In this document: positions 49,697 to 58,762 of the stretch, piece by piece | How positions within the stretch are numbered: position 1 is the first letter of the stretch | Layout: every line of letters starts with the position of its first letter | Assembly (NCBI RefSeq): GCF_014199535.1 | Contig: NZ_JACHNV010000007.1 | Span: 1-64,000 of the forward strand | Length of the DNA: 64,000 bases | Reading direction: 5' to 3' | From: Hymenobacter latericoloratus | Lineage (GTDB): Bacteria; Bacteroidota; Bacteroidia; Cytophagales; Hymenobacteraceae | Notes under the pieces: model-generated | Database searches by the model: none | What the model saw: the letters and a program-made list of their open reading frames with translations, nothing else | Told to the model about the DNA's origin: nothing | Translations under genes and position numbers: made by a program

Positions 49697-52600
49697 ATGA
49701 AACAGGCTTACCAGAAACAGTGGTGGCTTTCGTTACTGCTCCTGGTGCTCAGCATCCCGGTTGCGTATGCCCAATCTGGGCCGTACGGCAACGAGTGGAT
49801 TGTGCCCGGCCAGCAGTACTATAAAGTAAAAGTAGCCCGCGACGGCCTTTACCGCCTCGATTACCAGTACCTGCAGCAGGCCGGCATCAGTGGCGTGAGC
49901 CCCCAGCAGCTGCAGCTCTGGCGGCGGGGTAAGCAGGTTGCCATTCACGTAGGCGGCAACCAGTCGGCGCTTGACGCCAGCACGTTTATCGAGTTTTTCG
50001 GGCAGAAGAATGACGGCACTCTGGACCGGGGCATGTTCGTGAATGCCGATGACAACCCCCAACCCTACTACAGCCTCTTTACCGATACCGCCGCGTATTT
50101 TCTCACCTGGTCAACCGCCACGCAGGGCCGGCGCATGACGCAGACGAACCCGGCCGCTACCGGGGCTCCGCACGCCCGGCGGCTGCGTCAGCCTCTGCGC
50201 GTGTACACCGATGCCTACAACGTCATCAACGACGAAACTAACTCCTACCAGCCCTGGTCGGAGCGGGGAGAACATTTCCTGAGCGGTGATTTTGGCAGCA
50301 ATACCTTTACAATAACCCTCGACTCGGTGTGGGCATTTGCCAGCAACGGTCCGGCCCCCCGGGTGGTGGTGCAGGTAGTGGGTAAAACGGTTGGGGCCCA
50401 CCGGTCGCAGATAAGTGTGGTGGGCGCGGGCGGCACGGTCCGCACATTGGGCACACTCGAATACTCCAACTTCGACTACGCCCGCGGAACCTACACCCTG
50501 CTACCCTCCGACAGGTCGGCTGACGGACGCGTGAGTTTGCAGGTAACGCAGCTGCTGGGCACCAGCAGCAACGCCCGGGTTGGCGACCGGGCCCGGGTAG
50601 CCTTCGCCCAACTTATCTACGGGCAATCAGTCCGCTGGCCCCAGCGCCAAAGTCAGCTGTTTTTCAGCAACGACTCTACTCTAAGCGGCCCCGCTTATTA
50701 CCTCCTCGACTCCATTCCGGCTACGGTGCGGGGCTACGATATTACCGACCCTTATGCCGTGCAGCGCGTGGAAGGCCAGACGGCCGGTGCCAACCAGCGC
50801 GGCTTTGTGTTTGCGGATGCCACCGCACGTACCCGGCGGCTGCTGTTGGCCGATGCCAGCCGCGCCCTGGTGCCGGTGCCTGCCAAGCGGGTGTATTTCC
50901 GGTCTATTTCGCCGGCCGCGCACGATTTTATCATCGTAACCAGCCGGGTGCTTATGCATGCGGCTGGTAGCACGGCTAATCCCGTACGGGCCTATGCCAA
51001 CTACCGGGCTAGTACTGGCTGGGATACATTGGTAGTAACCTCTGAGCAGCTCTACGACCAGTTTCACTACGGCGAGCAATCGGCGTTGGCCGTGCGACAA
51101 TTTGCCCAGTGGATGCTGGCAAATAGTACCCGGCCCAAGTCGTTGCTGCTGCTGGGTAAGGGGATTGGGGTAAGCGAGTTCTGTGGCGTTTCCTTCCGCA
51201 AAGACCCTGAGAATTACCGAGACTGTTTGGGCAACACGGGCAGCTCGGCAGTAGTGCGCAATCTGGTGCCGGCCAGCACGCGCGGCATCTCCGACATCTT
51301 TTTCACCGCCGATTGGCAGAACGGCCAGTACTGGCCGCGCATAATTACCGGGCGGGTACCGGCCCAGACGCCTCAGCAGGTGCTGAATTATTTAAACAAG
51401 CTAAAGGAGCACGAGGCGCTGGGATACGAGCCTTGGCGGCGCAACGTGCTGCACATGGTAGGCAGCCAAAGCCCGCTTGATGCTACTATATTCGGAGGGT
51501 ACCTCGATAAGTACACCTCCTACGTACAGCGGCCTCCATTCGCCGGTACTGTGGTAAAGACCTATCGCCGGGCAGACTATCCAAACAACATTCCGGGCAC
51601 TACTCCACTGAACCTAGCTCAGGATTTTAACGCCGGTCTGTCATTTATTTCCTACTTCGGTCATGGCGGCCCCAACGTGTTGGCCTGGCCTATTGCGGAT
51701 ATCAGGAACCCTGCCTTTGGATTTGCCAACCAAGGCAAATATCCGGTATGGTACATAAGCGGCTGCTCGGCCGGTAATGCCTTTACATCCTATGGCTCTT
51801 TTGGAGAAAACTATGTGCTGGCCGAAGCCAAGGGCGTAATCGGCTTCCTGAGCGAATCGGATCTTGGCTTTCCGGAACCGTTAGATGAGCTGCACACCGA
51901 GATTGTGAAGTTGCTTTTCTCTGATCCGGTGTGGTACGGCAAGCCTGTGGCGGAAGTGCAGCAGGAGGCGAACCGTCGGTTGCAGAATACTACCGCGCCT
52001 TCCAGCATCAGCTCCCTGATGAACACCATCTGGCAGGGCGACCCGGCCCTGCGCCTGTTCTCGCCCCTCAAGCCCGATTTCCAGACGGCCAACAGCCAGG
52101 TGCAGTTTTCGCCCGCCGTAATTCCGCTCACGGCGCCCAGCTTCAGCCTGAAGGTGAACGTGAACAATCCGGGCCGCAGCCTGGCCGGCAGCCCCCTGGA
52201 TATTCGGGTAACGCGCAGCTACAACAACGGCCGGCCCAACGAGGTGCTCCTGTTCGAGAACCTGCGGCAGGCCCGCCGCGATACTACCTACACGCTGACC
52301 ATTGCGAATCCTGGCACGGGTAGCATTGCGGGCCTCAATACCTTTCTGGTGGAAGTGGACCCGGCTAATAAAATTGATGAACTGGATGAAACCAATAACC
52401 AGGCTACCGTTACCTATACCTTCCTGACGGGTGGCGTCACGGCCCTGAGCCCGCCGGAGTTCGGCATTGTAGGCAGCACGGCCGTGCGCCTGGTAGGCCA
52501 GGACAATGCCCTTGCCCTCACGAGCCGGGAGTATGATATGGAGCTGGACACGGTGCAGACCTTCAACAGCGCCCAGCTCAAGAAAACCACCGTGGCCGCC

Positions 52601-54247
52601 GTAATGGTACCCGAGTGGAACCTGACCCTGCCCACCTTCGCCGGGCGCGACAGTGTGGTATGGTACTGGCGCCTGCGCCTGCGCGCGCCCCAGGGTGACG
52701 AAAGCCCGGAGTGGGCCGTTAGCTCGTTCCGGGTGATTAATGGCCGTAACGGGGGCTGGTCGCAGAGCCACCCCGGCCAGTTCCGCCGCGACGAGCGCAC
52801 CGGTATTGAGGTGGCCGTGCCCGGCGGGCAGTGGCGCTTCACGGAAGCCGGTACCCGGGAAGCTACCGTCACGTCAACCCGCATTGGCCCGGCCCAGGAG
52901 TGGCAGTCTTTGCACCACACCATCCGGACCAGCCCCACCGGCAACTACACCCTGCGCCTGCTGGGCATTGACTCCCTGGGCACCGTGAAGGAACTAATAG
53001 CCAACGTTGGCAACCGCACGCAGTCGTTGGCCGGTATATCGGCCAAGCAGTATCCCTACCTGCAGCTGCAGGCCGTGCTGCGCGAAACCGGCTCGGGACC
53101 GGCGCCCCAGCTGGAGCAGTGGCTGGTTACGTACCAGGGCGTGCCCGAAGGGGTAGTGCGCCGCGACGTGGTGCTGACTGCCACTCCCACGGCCTACGAC
53201 GCGGCTACCCTGGCCCGTCAGGCCCGCACTGGCACGCTCACCATTCCGGTTACCTTCCAGAACGTGTCCGATTTCGACTTCCAGGACCCGCTGGTGGCCT
53301 ACATTCTGGTGCGCGACAACGCCAACCGGGTGGTGCAGAAAAATCTGGTGTTCCGGGGCAGTCCGCTGCTGGCGCACTCCCAGCGCACCTACGAGGTGAA
53401 GCTGAACATTGTGGGCCTGAGTGGCACGCTCAGCGGCCAGATTACGATGAACCCGCGCCGGCAGCCGGAGCAGTTCTACTTCAACAATGAGCTGGCTTTG
53501 CCTTCGTTCGAGGTAGAGAACCGCGACACGGCTCCGGTGCTTGATGTGGCTTTTGACGGCCGCCATTTGCTCAACGGCGACATTGTTTCGGCCCAGCCCA
53601 TCATCAGCATTCAACTCCGCGACGCCGACCGGCTGCGCCCCATGAAGGACCGCTCGGCCTTCATCGTGACCCTGACCCAGCCCAACGCTACCTCCTCAGT
53701 ACCAGTAGACTTGAATGCGGCCGGCATCACCTTTGTGGCCGACTCGGCCCAGGGTACGGCGCGCCTGGAGTACCAACCGGGCAAGGCCAAGCCCCTGGCC
53801 GATGGGGTGTACACGCTGGAAGTGCAGGGCCGCGACGGCTCGGGCAACCTGGCCGGCTCCGAGCCATACCGCATTACCTTCGAGGTGATCAGCAACTCTT
53901 CCATTACCAACGTTTTCCCGTACCCCAATCCGGTTATCAGCAAAACGAAGTTTGTGTTCACGCTCACGGGTAGCACGGTGCCGCGCAACATGAAAATCCA
54001 GATTGTAAGCTTGACGGGGCGGGTGGTCAAGGAAATTATGATGGCCGACCTTGGACCCCTGCGCATCGGCAACAACATCTCGGAGTACGCCTGGGATGGC
54101 ACCGATGACTACGGCGACCGGCTGGCCAACGGCACCTACCTCTACCGGGTGGTGCTGGATGACCCGAGCGGCAAGTTTGAGCAGCGCGCCACCAGCGCCG
54201 ACCAGGCCTTCAAGAAAGGCTGGGGCAAGCTGGTACTGCTGCGCTAA
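49697..54247 (+). CDS. C25 (gingipain-type) peptidase, T9SS sortase PorU-like
   Basis: The 1516-residue product has a signal peptide (LLLLVLSIPVAYAQ) and a mature start GNEWIVPGQQYYKVKVARDGLYRLDY. The C25 caspase-like domain (~430-830) has the catalytic His656 (SYFGHGGPN) and Cys690 (SGCSAGNAF). After it come CARDB-like and other beta-sandwich domains and a C-terminal FlgD-like/PNP-motif region (VFPYPNPVISKTKF, YAWDGTDDYGDRLANGTYLYRVV). PorU is the T9SS sortase that removes cargo C-terminal signals. This protein is longer than PorU and matches what has been called PorU2. It follows the porV-like gene by 74 bp. It may process a subset of cargo, such as the protein at 35162. Confidence 0.82.
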   Translation: MKQAYQKQWWLSLLLLVLSIPVAYAQSGPYGNEWIVPGQQYYKVKVARDGLYRLDYQYLQQAGISGVSPQQLQLWRRGKQVAIHVGGNQSALDASTFIEFFGQKNDGTLDRGMFVNADDNPQPYYSLFTDTAAYFLTWSTATQGRRMTQTNPAATGAPHARRLRQPLRVYTDAYNVINDETNSYQPWSERGEHFLSGDFGSNTFTITLDSVWAFASNGPAPRVVVQVVGKTVGAHRSQISVVGAGGTVRTLGTLEYSNFDYARGTYTLLPSDRSADGRVSLQVTQLLGTSSNARVGDRARVAFAQLIYGQSVRWPQRQSQLFFSNDSTLSGPAYYLLDSIPATVRGYDITDPYAVQRVEGQTAGANQRGFVFADATARTRRLLLADASRALVPVPAKRVYFRSISPAAHDFIIVTSRVLMHAAGSTANPVRAYANYRASTGWDTLVVTSEQLYDQFHYGEQSALAVRQFAQWMLANSTRPKSLLLLGKGIGVSEFCGVSFRKDPENYRDCLGNTGSSAVVRNLVPASTRGISDIFFTADWQNGQYWPRIITGRVPAQTPQQVLNYLNKLKEHEALGYEPWRRNVLHMVGSQSPLDATIFGGYLDKYTSYVQRPPFAGTVVKTYRRADYPNNIPGTTPLNLAQDFNAGLSFISYFGHGGPNVLAWPIADIRNPAFGFANQGKYPVWYISGCSAGNAFTSYGSFGENYVLAEAKGVIGFLSESDLGFPEPLDELHTEIVKLLFSDPVWYGKPVAEVQQEANRRLQNTTAPSSISSLMNTIWQGDPALRLFSPLKPDFQTANSQVQFSPAVIPLTAPSFSLKVNVNNPGRSLAGSPLDIRVTRSYNNGRPNEVLLFENLRQARRDTTYTLTIANPGTGSIAGLNTFLVEVDPANKIDELDETNNQATVTYTFLTGGVTALSPPEFGIVGSTAVRLVGQDNALALTSREYDMELDTVQTFNSAQLKKTTVAAVMVPEWNLTLPTFAGRDSVVWYWRLRLRAPQGDESPEWAVSSFRVINGRNGGWSQSHPGQFRRDERTGIEVAVPGGQWRFTEAGTREATVTSTRIGPAQEWQSLHHTIRTSPTGNYTLRLLGIDSLGTVKELIANVGNRTQSLAGISAKQYPYLQLQAVLRETGSGPAPQLEQWLVTYQGVPEGVVRRDVVLTATPTAYDAATLARQARTGTLTIPVTFQNVSDFDFQDPLVAYILVRDNANRVVQKNLVFRGSPLLAHSQRTYEVKLNIVGLSGTLSGQITMNPRRQPEQFYFNNELALPSFEVENRDTAPVLDVAFDGRHLLNGDIVSAQPIISIQLRDADRLRPMKDRSAFIVTLTQPNATSSVPVDLNAAGITFVADSAQGTARLEYQPGKAKPLADGVYTLEVQGRDGSGNLAGSEPYRITFEVISNSSITNVFPYPNPVISKTKFVFTLTGSTVPRNMKIQIVSLTGRVVKEIMMADLGPLRIGNNISEYAWDGTDDYGDRLANGTYLYRVVLDDPSGKFEQRATSADQAFKKGWGKLVLLR

Positions 54248-54314
54248 TGGTGAACATGGTGAGTTGGACAAGCTGATAGACTCAGCGGCACCGGCTCCCT
54301 TGTTCCGCAAAGAC

Positions 54315-54347
54315 AAAAGCCCCGACAGATTTTCTGTCGGGGCTTTT
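54315..54347. terminator. Intrinsic terminator between converging genes
   Basis: A perfect 15-bp stem AAAAGCCCCGACAGA / TCTGTCGGGGCTTTT with a 3-base loop and flanking A and T runs. It serves the sortase-like gene and possibly folA. Confidence 0.9.
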
Positions 54348-54409
54348 CGTTTTGTTTTAGTGATACCAACGGCAAGAACGGCAACTCGCCGCCTCTCTAT
54401 TTCACCACT

Positions 54410-54898
54410 TTACCGGCGCCGCCGGAGCGTGACGAAGCTGAAGGGGTAGGCGTGCTTGTCGTCGGGTTCGTGCCGCTCCCGGGATTCCTCGCGCCATTCG
54501 GCCGGGTTCAGCTCCGGAAAGGTCACGTCGCCTTCGAAGGCATGATGCACCTCCGTCAGATACACCACATCGGCGGCGGGCAGGGCCTGACGGTAGATTT
54601 CGCCGCCCCCAATCACGAAAACTTCCTCGGCGTAGGTGCGGGCTAGCTCCAGGGCCTGAGGTACGGCGTACGCCATTTCGCAACCCTCGGCCTGCCAGTC
54701 CAGCTGGCGGGTTACCACAATGTTAGTGCGGTTGGGCAGGGGCCGCCCGATGCTCTCAAACGTGCGCCGCCCCATGATGATGGGGTGGCCCTGGGTGAGC
54801 TGCTTGAAGTGCTTTAAATCCAGGGGCAGGTGCCAGAGCAGCTGGTTGTCGCCGCCAATCACGCCGTTTTCGGCCACGGCTACCACGAGTGAGGTCAT
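54410..54898 (-). CDS. folA: Dihydrofolate reductase
   Basis: The 162-residue enzyme reduces dihydrofolate with NADPH. It has the canonical blocks VAENGVIGGDNQLLWHLPLDLKHFK (active-site loop, Asp in DLKHF), IIMGRRTFESIGRPLPNR (cofactor loop) and EEVFVIGGGEIYRQAL. Length is normal. It is downstream of fmt on the same strand with ~195 bp between them. The pair of folate-linked genes fits, since fmt uses formyl-tetrahydrofolate. Confidence 0.96.
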   Translation of the reverse strand: MTSLVVAVAENGVIGGDNQLLWHLPLDLKHFKQLTQGHPIIMGRRTFESIGRPLPNRTNIVVTRQLDWQAEGCEMAYAVPQALELARTYAEEVFVIGGGEIYRQALPAADVVYLTEVHHAFEGDVTFPELNPAEWREESRERHEPDDKHAYPFSFVTLRRRR

Positions 54899-55093
54899 AA
54901 GAAAGGAATGCTGGTTATGCGAGAAGTTTACAGTGGTGCTCCCGGTCCGACGCCGGAGGCGTCTGACCGGTTGGCTTCGTGCTGACTTCCACGCGGAAAG
55001 GTTTAGCCGGCAACAGGGGGTAGGGGATGCCGTGCAGGCTGCACGCTGGTCAGCTAATCCGGTACCAAAGGCATCGGAGCGAAGTCAGCCACA

Positions 55094-56041
55094 TCAGCCG
55101 ACCAACGATGCCGCGTTGAAGCCGCGCAGAAATTCAACCACCGGCATGCGCTTTTTGCCTTCCAGCTGCACATCCTGCAAATCCAGCAGGCCGTTGGCGG
55201 TTTGCACGCGCAGGTAGGTGCGGCCATCAGTAAACCAGCGGCCGGGCACACTGGTATCGGGGCCGCTGGCTTCCTCGTCGTCGAGGGGTAGGGCCTTGAA
55301 CACCTTGAGCGTGCGGCCGTCGGGCAGTTGGGTAAAGGCCGTGGGGATGGGCGAGAGGCCCCGCACCAGATTTGCCAGGGCCGGCGCCGACTGCTGGAAA
55401 TCGAGGCGGCCGGTTTCCTTCTGGAGCTTGGGGGCCGGGCGTAGCTCGGGCAGTTCTTGTTGGGGGATGCTGGGGGCCGTGCCGGCGGCAATAGCCTGCA
55501 CGGAGCGCAAAGCCAGCTGGGCCCCGGCCAGCTTTAGCTTTTCATATAAAGAGCCGAAGTCGTCTTCCGGGGCAATGTCCACGGCATCCTGGTAAATCAG
55601 GTTGCCGGTGTCAATTTCATGGCGCAGGAAAAAGCTGGTGACGCCCGTGCGCGTATCACCATGAATAAGAGCCCAGTTGATGGGCGCCGCGCCCCTATAC
55701 TGGGGTAGCAAAGACGCGTGGATGTTAATGGAGCCCAGCCGCGGCATATTCCAGACGGCTTCGGGCAGCATCCGGAAGGCTACTACCACCTGCAGGTCGG
55801 CCGCGTAGCCGCGCAGCTCCTCCTGAAATTCCGGGGCCTTCAGGTTGGTGGGCTGCAGTACCGGCACCTGGTGGCGCTCGGCGGCCTGCTTTACCGCTGA
55901 AGCCTGCAACTGCCGGCCCCGGCCCGCGGGCTTATCGGGGGCGGTTATAACGGCTACTACCTGGCAACCATCCCAGCCGAGCAGGGCTTCGAGGGTAGGC
56001 ACCGCGAATTCGGGAGTGCCCATGAAAATGATACGCAGCAT
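55094..56041 (-). CDS. fmt: Methionyl-tRNA formyltransferase
   Basis: The 315-residue enzyme transfers a formyl group to initiator Met-tRNA. The start MLRIIFMGTPEFAVPTLEAL is canonical (ATG 56041; the longer open frame includes the palindromic repeat). HASLLPQYRGAAPINWALIHGDTRTGVT contains the formyl-folate site with SLLP and Asn/His/Asp residues. The C-terminal domain (VRGLSPIPTAFTQLPDGRTLKVFKA) binds the tRNA. Length matches the family. Confidence 0.96.
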   Translation of the reverse strand: MLRIIFMGTPEFAVPTLEALLGWDGCQVVAVITAPDKPAGRGRQLQASAVKQAAERHQVPVLQPTNLKAPEFQEELRGYAADLQVVVAFRMLPEAVWNMPRLGSINIHASLLPQYRGAAPINWALIHGDTRTGVTSFFLRHEIDTGNLIYQDAVDIAPEDDFGSLYEKLKLAGAQLALRSVQAIAAGTAPSIPQQELPELRPAPKLQKETGRLDFQQSAPALANLVRGLSPIPTAFTQLPDGRTLKVFKALPLDDEEASGPDTSVPGRWFTDGRTYLRVQTANGLLDLQDVQLEGKKRMPVVEFLRGFNAASLVG

Positions 56042-56056
56042 TGTTCTGGTTCTTTT

Positions 56057-56149
56057 AGCCCGCAGAGGGCGCGGAGGTTGGCGCAGAAGACGCAGATCGT
56101 TCAACGGACTCTGCGCCTTCTGCGCCAACCTCCGCGCCCTCTGCGGGCT
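56057..56149. repeat. 93-bp palindromic repeat, family copy 1
   Basis: 33 bases (56057-56089, AGCCCGCAGAGGGCGCGG...) are the exact reverse complement of 56117-56149, and pairing continues inward (CGCAGA/TCTGCG). It lies between namZ (end 56165) and fmt (start 56041). A shorter relative is at 58703-58758. Confidence 0.9.
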
Positions 56150-56164
56150 GCCATCGTGAGAGAG

Positions 56165-57433
56165 TTACTTAAAATCGGGGTAGAGCAGGTACTTCTTGCG
56201 CAGGGCCTTGTACTGGCCCAGCGCCGGCTCCCACGACTGCCGGATTTCCTGCTCCGATTTACCGGCTATAATCTGCTGCCGCAGGGCGGCGGTGCCGGCC
56301 AGCCGCTCGAAGCCTTTGTTGAAGAAGTTGACCTTGTCGGTGCTTTGCTGATAGAAATCCAGCAGATACTTCAAAGAAAAGCCTACGTCGTTGCCGGTCT
56401 GGCGCAAATCAAGGCCATAGCAGAGCTTGCCGTTCTGGGGTGGAGAAGTGGAGCCGGGGTTGGGGGTAGGCGTGAAGCTGAACGGGCGGGTTTTGGGCTG
56501 GGTGGGTGCCCCAATTACCTCGAAGGGCATGGCTGTGCCCCGGCCCACGCTCACGTCGGTGCCCTCGAACAGGCAGAGGCTGGCGTAGAGGGCTACCGCG
56601 TGGGCGGTGGGCAGGTTGGGGGAGGGGCGCACGGGTAACTCATAGCGCGTGTCGTGGGTGTAGCCCTGCATGGGAATCACCGTCAGGCGGCACTGGCGCT
56701 TGCCTTCCAGCCACTTCTCGCCGTTAATCATCTGGGCCAGCTCGCCCACCGTCAGGCCGTGCACCACCGGAATGGGGTGCATGCCCACGAAGGTTTTGAA
56801 CTGGGGCTCCAGCACCGGACCATCCACGTACCATCCATTGGGGTTGGGCCGGTCCAGAATAATTACCTCCTTGTTTTGCTCCGCCGCCGCCTCCATTACG
56901 TAGTGCATGGTGCTGATAAACGTATAGAAGCGCGTGCCCACATCCTGAATGTCGAAAACCAGCACATCCACATTGCGCAGCATCTCTGGGGTAGGCTTTT
57001 TGGTAGCCCCGTACAAGCTCAGGGCCGGCAGGCCACTGCGGGCGTCTTTGCCGTCCTTGATGGTGGCCCCGTCGGCGGCCTCGCCCCGGAAGCCGTGCTC
57101 CGGCCCGAAGATGACCTGCACGTTTACGCCCCGCGCCAAGAGCGTATCCACCAGAAACGCCCGGCCCACCTTCGCCGACTGGTTCACGACCAAGCCTACC
57201 CGCTTGCCTTTCAGCAAGGCCGCGTACCGCTCAAACTGCTCGGCGCCCACGCGCAGCGGCTCGGCAGCCGGCAGAATCACCTGGGGCGGCGAGGCAATGG
57301 TCCGGCGCAGTGGCGCGCTGGGCGTGTCCGGCGCCGCGGTGGGGGTAGTAGCCGTGGCCGTTTGGGGCGGACGGGCGCAGTCGGAAAGCAGTAAGGAGAG
57401 GCCGAGTAGGCTCGCGGAGAGTAGGGAGGGCAT
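56165..57433 (-). CDS. namZ: DUF1343 lipoprotein, exo-beta-N-acetylmuramidase NamZ-like
   Basis: The 422-residue product begins MPSLLSASLLGLSLLLSDC, with a lipobox at Cys19. A short Thr/Ala/Pro linker follows. The DUF1343 domain (~60-422) has GKRVGLVVNQSAKVGR, IFGPEHGFRGEAADGA, LSLYGATKKPTPEML, VLVFDIQDVGTRFYTFISTM, ILDRPNPNGWYVDGPVLE and GHSI-like barrel endings. NamZ enzymes (family GH171) remove MurNAc from the non-reducing ends of cell-wall fragments. The very long upstream frame belongs to the antisense of the permease and is not coding. It starts 15-50 bp from the divergent permease gene. Confidence 0.9.
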   Translation of the reverse strand: MPSLLSASLLGLSLLLSDCARPPQTATATTPTAAPDTPSAPLRRTIASPPQVILPAAEPLRVGAEQFERYAALLKGKRVGLVVNQSAKVGRAFLVDTLLARGVNVQVIFGPEHGFRGEAADGATIKDGKDARSGLPALSLYGATKKPTPEMLRNVDVLVFDIQDVGTRFYTFISTMHYVMEAAAEQNKEVIILDRPNPNGWYVDGPVLEPQFKTFVGMHPIPVVHGLTVGELAQMINGEKWLEGKRQCRLTVIPMQGYTHDTRYELPVRPSPNLPTAHAVALYASLCLFEGTDVSVGRGTAMPFEVIGAPTQPKTRPFSFTPTPNPGSTSPPQNGKLCYGLDLRQTGNDVGFSLKYLLDFYQQSTDKVNFFNKGFERLAGTAALRQQIIAGKSEQEIRQSWEPALGQYKALRKKYLLYPDFK

Positions 57434-57484
57434 GGGCAGCGCGGGAAAGTGGAAAACTGCAGGGATTCGTCTAGCTTTACGCCG

Positions 57485-58699
57485 GTGAACGTCTCGCAGT
57501 ACATATCTAATAAGATCGATGGGGCCGATGCAGGTTCGTTTACCTCGTCGGTGACAAAGATAGCCATCATCAGCATTGCCATGGGATTGGCCGTGATGGT
57601 GGTGTCGTTTGCTATTCTGGAGGGCTTCCGCAACGAAATCCAGAACAAGATCTTCTCCTTCGGGTCCCACCTGCAAATCAGCAAGTACGATACCAACAAC
57701 TCGCTGGAGGTGGAGCCCATCAGTGGGCCGCGGCTGGTGCAGGAGCTGCAGCGGAATCCGCAGGTGGCCTCTATTCAGCCTTTTGCGCGCAAAACGGCCA
57801 TCATCAAAACCAAGGAGGAAGTGCTGGGCGTGGTGCTGAAGGGCATCGACGAGAAAAGCGGCCGCTCGCCCATGCGCCAGAACATGGTGGCCGGCAAGTT
57901 CCTGACGTTCTCCGACACGGCGGCCAGCAACGACGTGCTGCTCTCGCGCAAGGTGGCCGACAAGCTCCGCCTCAAGCCCGGCGACAAGGCCCTGTTCTAC
58001 TTTATTCAGAACCCGCCCCGGGTGCGCCAGTTCACCGTGCGCGGTATCTACCAAACCGGCCTCGACGAGTTTGACGAAGCCTACGTCATCGGGGACATTC
58101 AGCAGGTGCGCGACCTGACCAGCTGGTCCGATTCGCTGGTGGGTGGCCTGGAAATCACCCTAAAGGACTTCAACCGCCTCGATCCCGTCGCCGACAACCT
58201 CTACGAGAACCTGCGCTACGACCTGAAGCTGGACAAAATTACGGACCAGTACGCTCAGCTTTTCGACTGGCTGCAGCTGCTGAACCGTAACGTGGTAATT
58301 TTCCTGGTGCTGATCATCTTCGTGGCTACGTTTAACATGGTCGCCACTATCTTCATCATGATTCTGGAGCGCACCAACATGATTGGAGTGCTCAAGGCCA
58401 TTGGGGCCACAGACAACCAAATCCGGAGTATGTTTTTCTTCCGGGGTCTGAGCCTGACGGTGCGGGGCATGGTGTACGGCAACCTGATCGGGCTGGGCTT
58501 CTGCGCCATTCAGTACTTCTTCCACCCCATTCCGCTGGACCCCGAGAACTACTACATGGACCGCGTGCCGATTCACTGGGACCCCTTCATGATTGTGGTG
58601 CTGAACGCGGCCACCTTCCTGACCTCCCTGCTGGCCGTGCTGATTCCGACCTACCTTATCTCGCGCATCAAGCCCGTCGTGGCCATCAAGTTCGATTAA
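57485..58699 (+). CDS. FtsX-like ABC transporter permease (LolC/E type)
   Basis: The 404-residue product has the N-terminal helix followed by a periplasmic MacB/LolE-like core domain (EGFRNEIQNKIFSFGSHLQISKYD...), then three C-terminal helices (VVIFLVLIIFVATFNMVATIFIMIL, SLTVRGMVYGNLIGLGF, VLNAATFLTSLLAVLIPTYLI). It ends KPVVAIKFD, typical of lipoprotein-release permeases. GTG 57485 gives MNVSQYISNK, the usual family start; GTG 57449 is also in frame. The ATPase partner (LolD) is not adjacent. It diverges from namZ. Confidence 0.85.
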   Translation: MNVSQYISNKIDGADAGSFTSSVTKIAIISIAMGLAVMVVSFAILEGFRNEIQNKIFSFGSHLQISKYDTNNSLEVEPISGPRLVQELQRNPQVASIQPFARKTAIIKTKEEVLGVVLKGIDEKSGRSPMRQNMVAGKFLTFSDTAASNDVLLSRKVADKLRLKPGDKALFYFIQNPPRVRQFTVRGIYQTGLDEFDEAYVIGDIQQVRDLTSWSDSLVGGLEITLKDFNRLDPVADNLYENLRYDLKLDKITDQYAQLFDWLQLLNRNVVIFLVLIIFVATFNMVATIFIMILERTNMIGVLKAIGATDNQIRSMFFFRGLSLTVRGMVYGNLIGLGFCAIQYFFHPIPLDPENYYMDRVPIHWDPFMIVVLNAATFLTSLLAVLIPTYLISRIKPVVAIKFD

Positions 58700-58702
58700 G
58701 TG

Positions 58703-58758
58703 TTAGCCCGCAGAAGGCGCAGAGTCGTTCAGCGGACTCAGCGCCCTCTGCGGGCTAA
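58703..58758. repeat. 56-bp palindromic repeat, family copy 2
   Basis: 58703-58726 (TTAGCCCGCAGAAGGCGCAG...) pairs with 58735-58758 with two mismatches. The arm and the centre (GTTCAGCGGACTC, compare CGTTCAACGGACTC at copy 1) are related to 56057-56149. It sits between two converging genes and could act as a terminator. Confidence 0.85.
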
Positions 58759-58762
58759 AAAC

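Noticed and set aside
57449..58054. N-terminal extension of the namZ frame through the permease gene
   Set aside because: The extension is antisense to the FtsX-like permease; a lipoprotein signal begins at ATG 57433.
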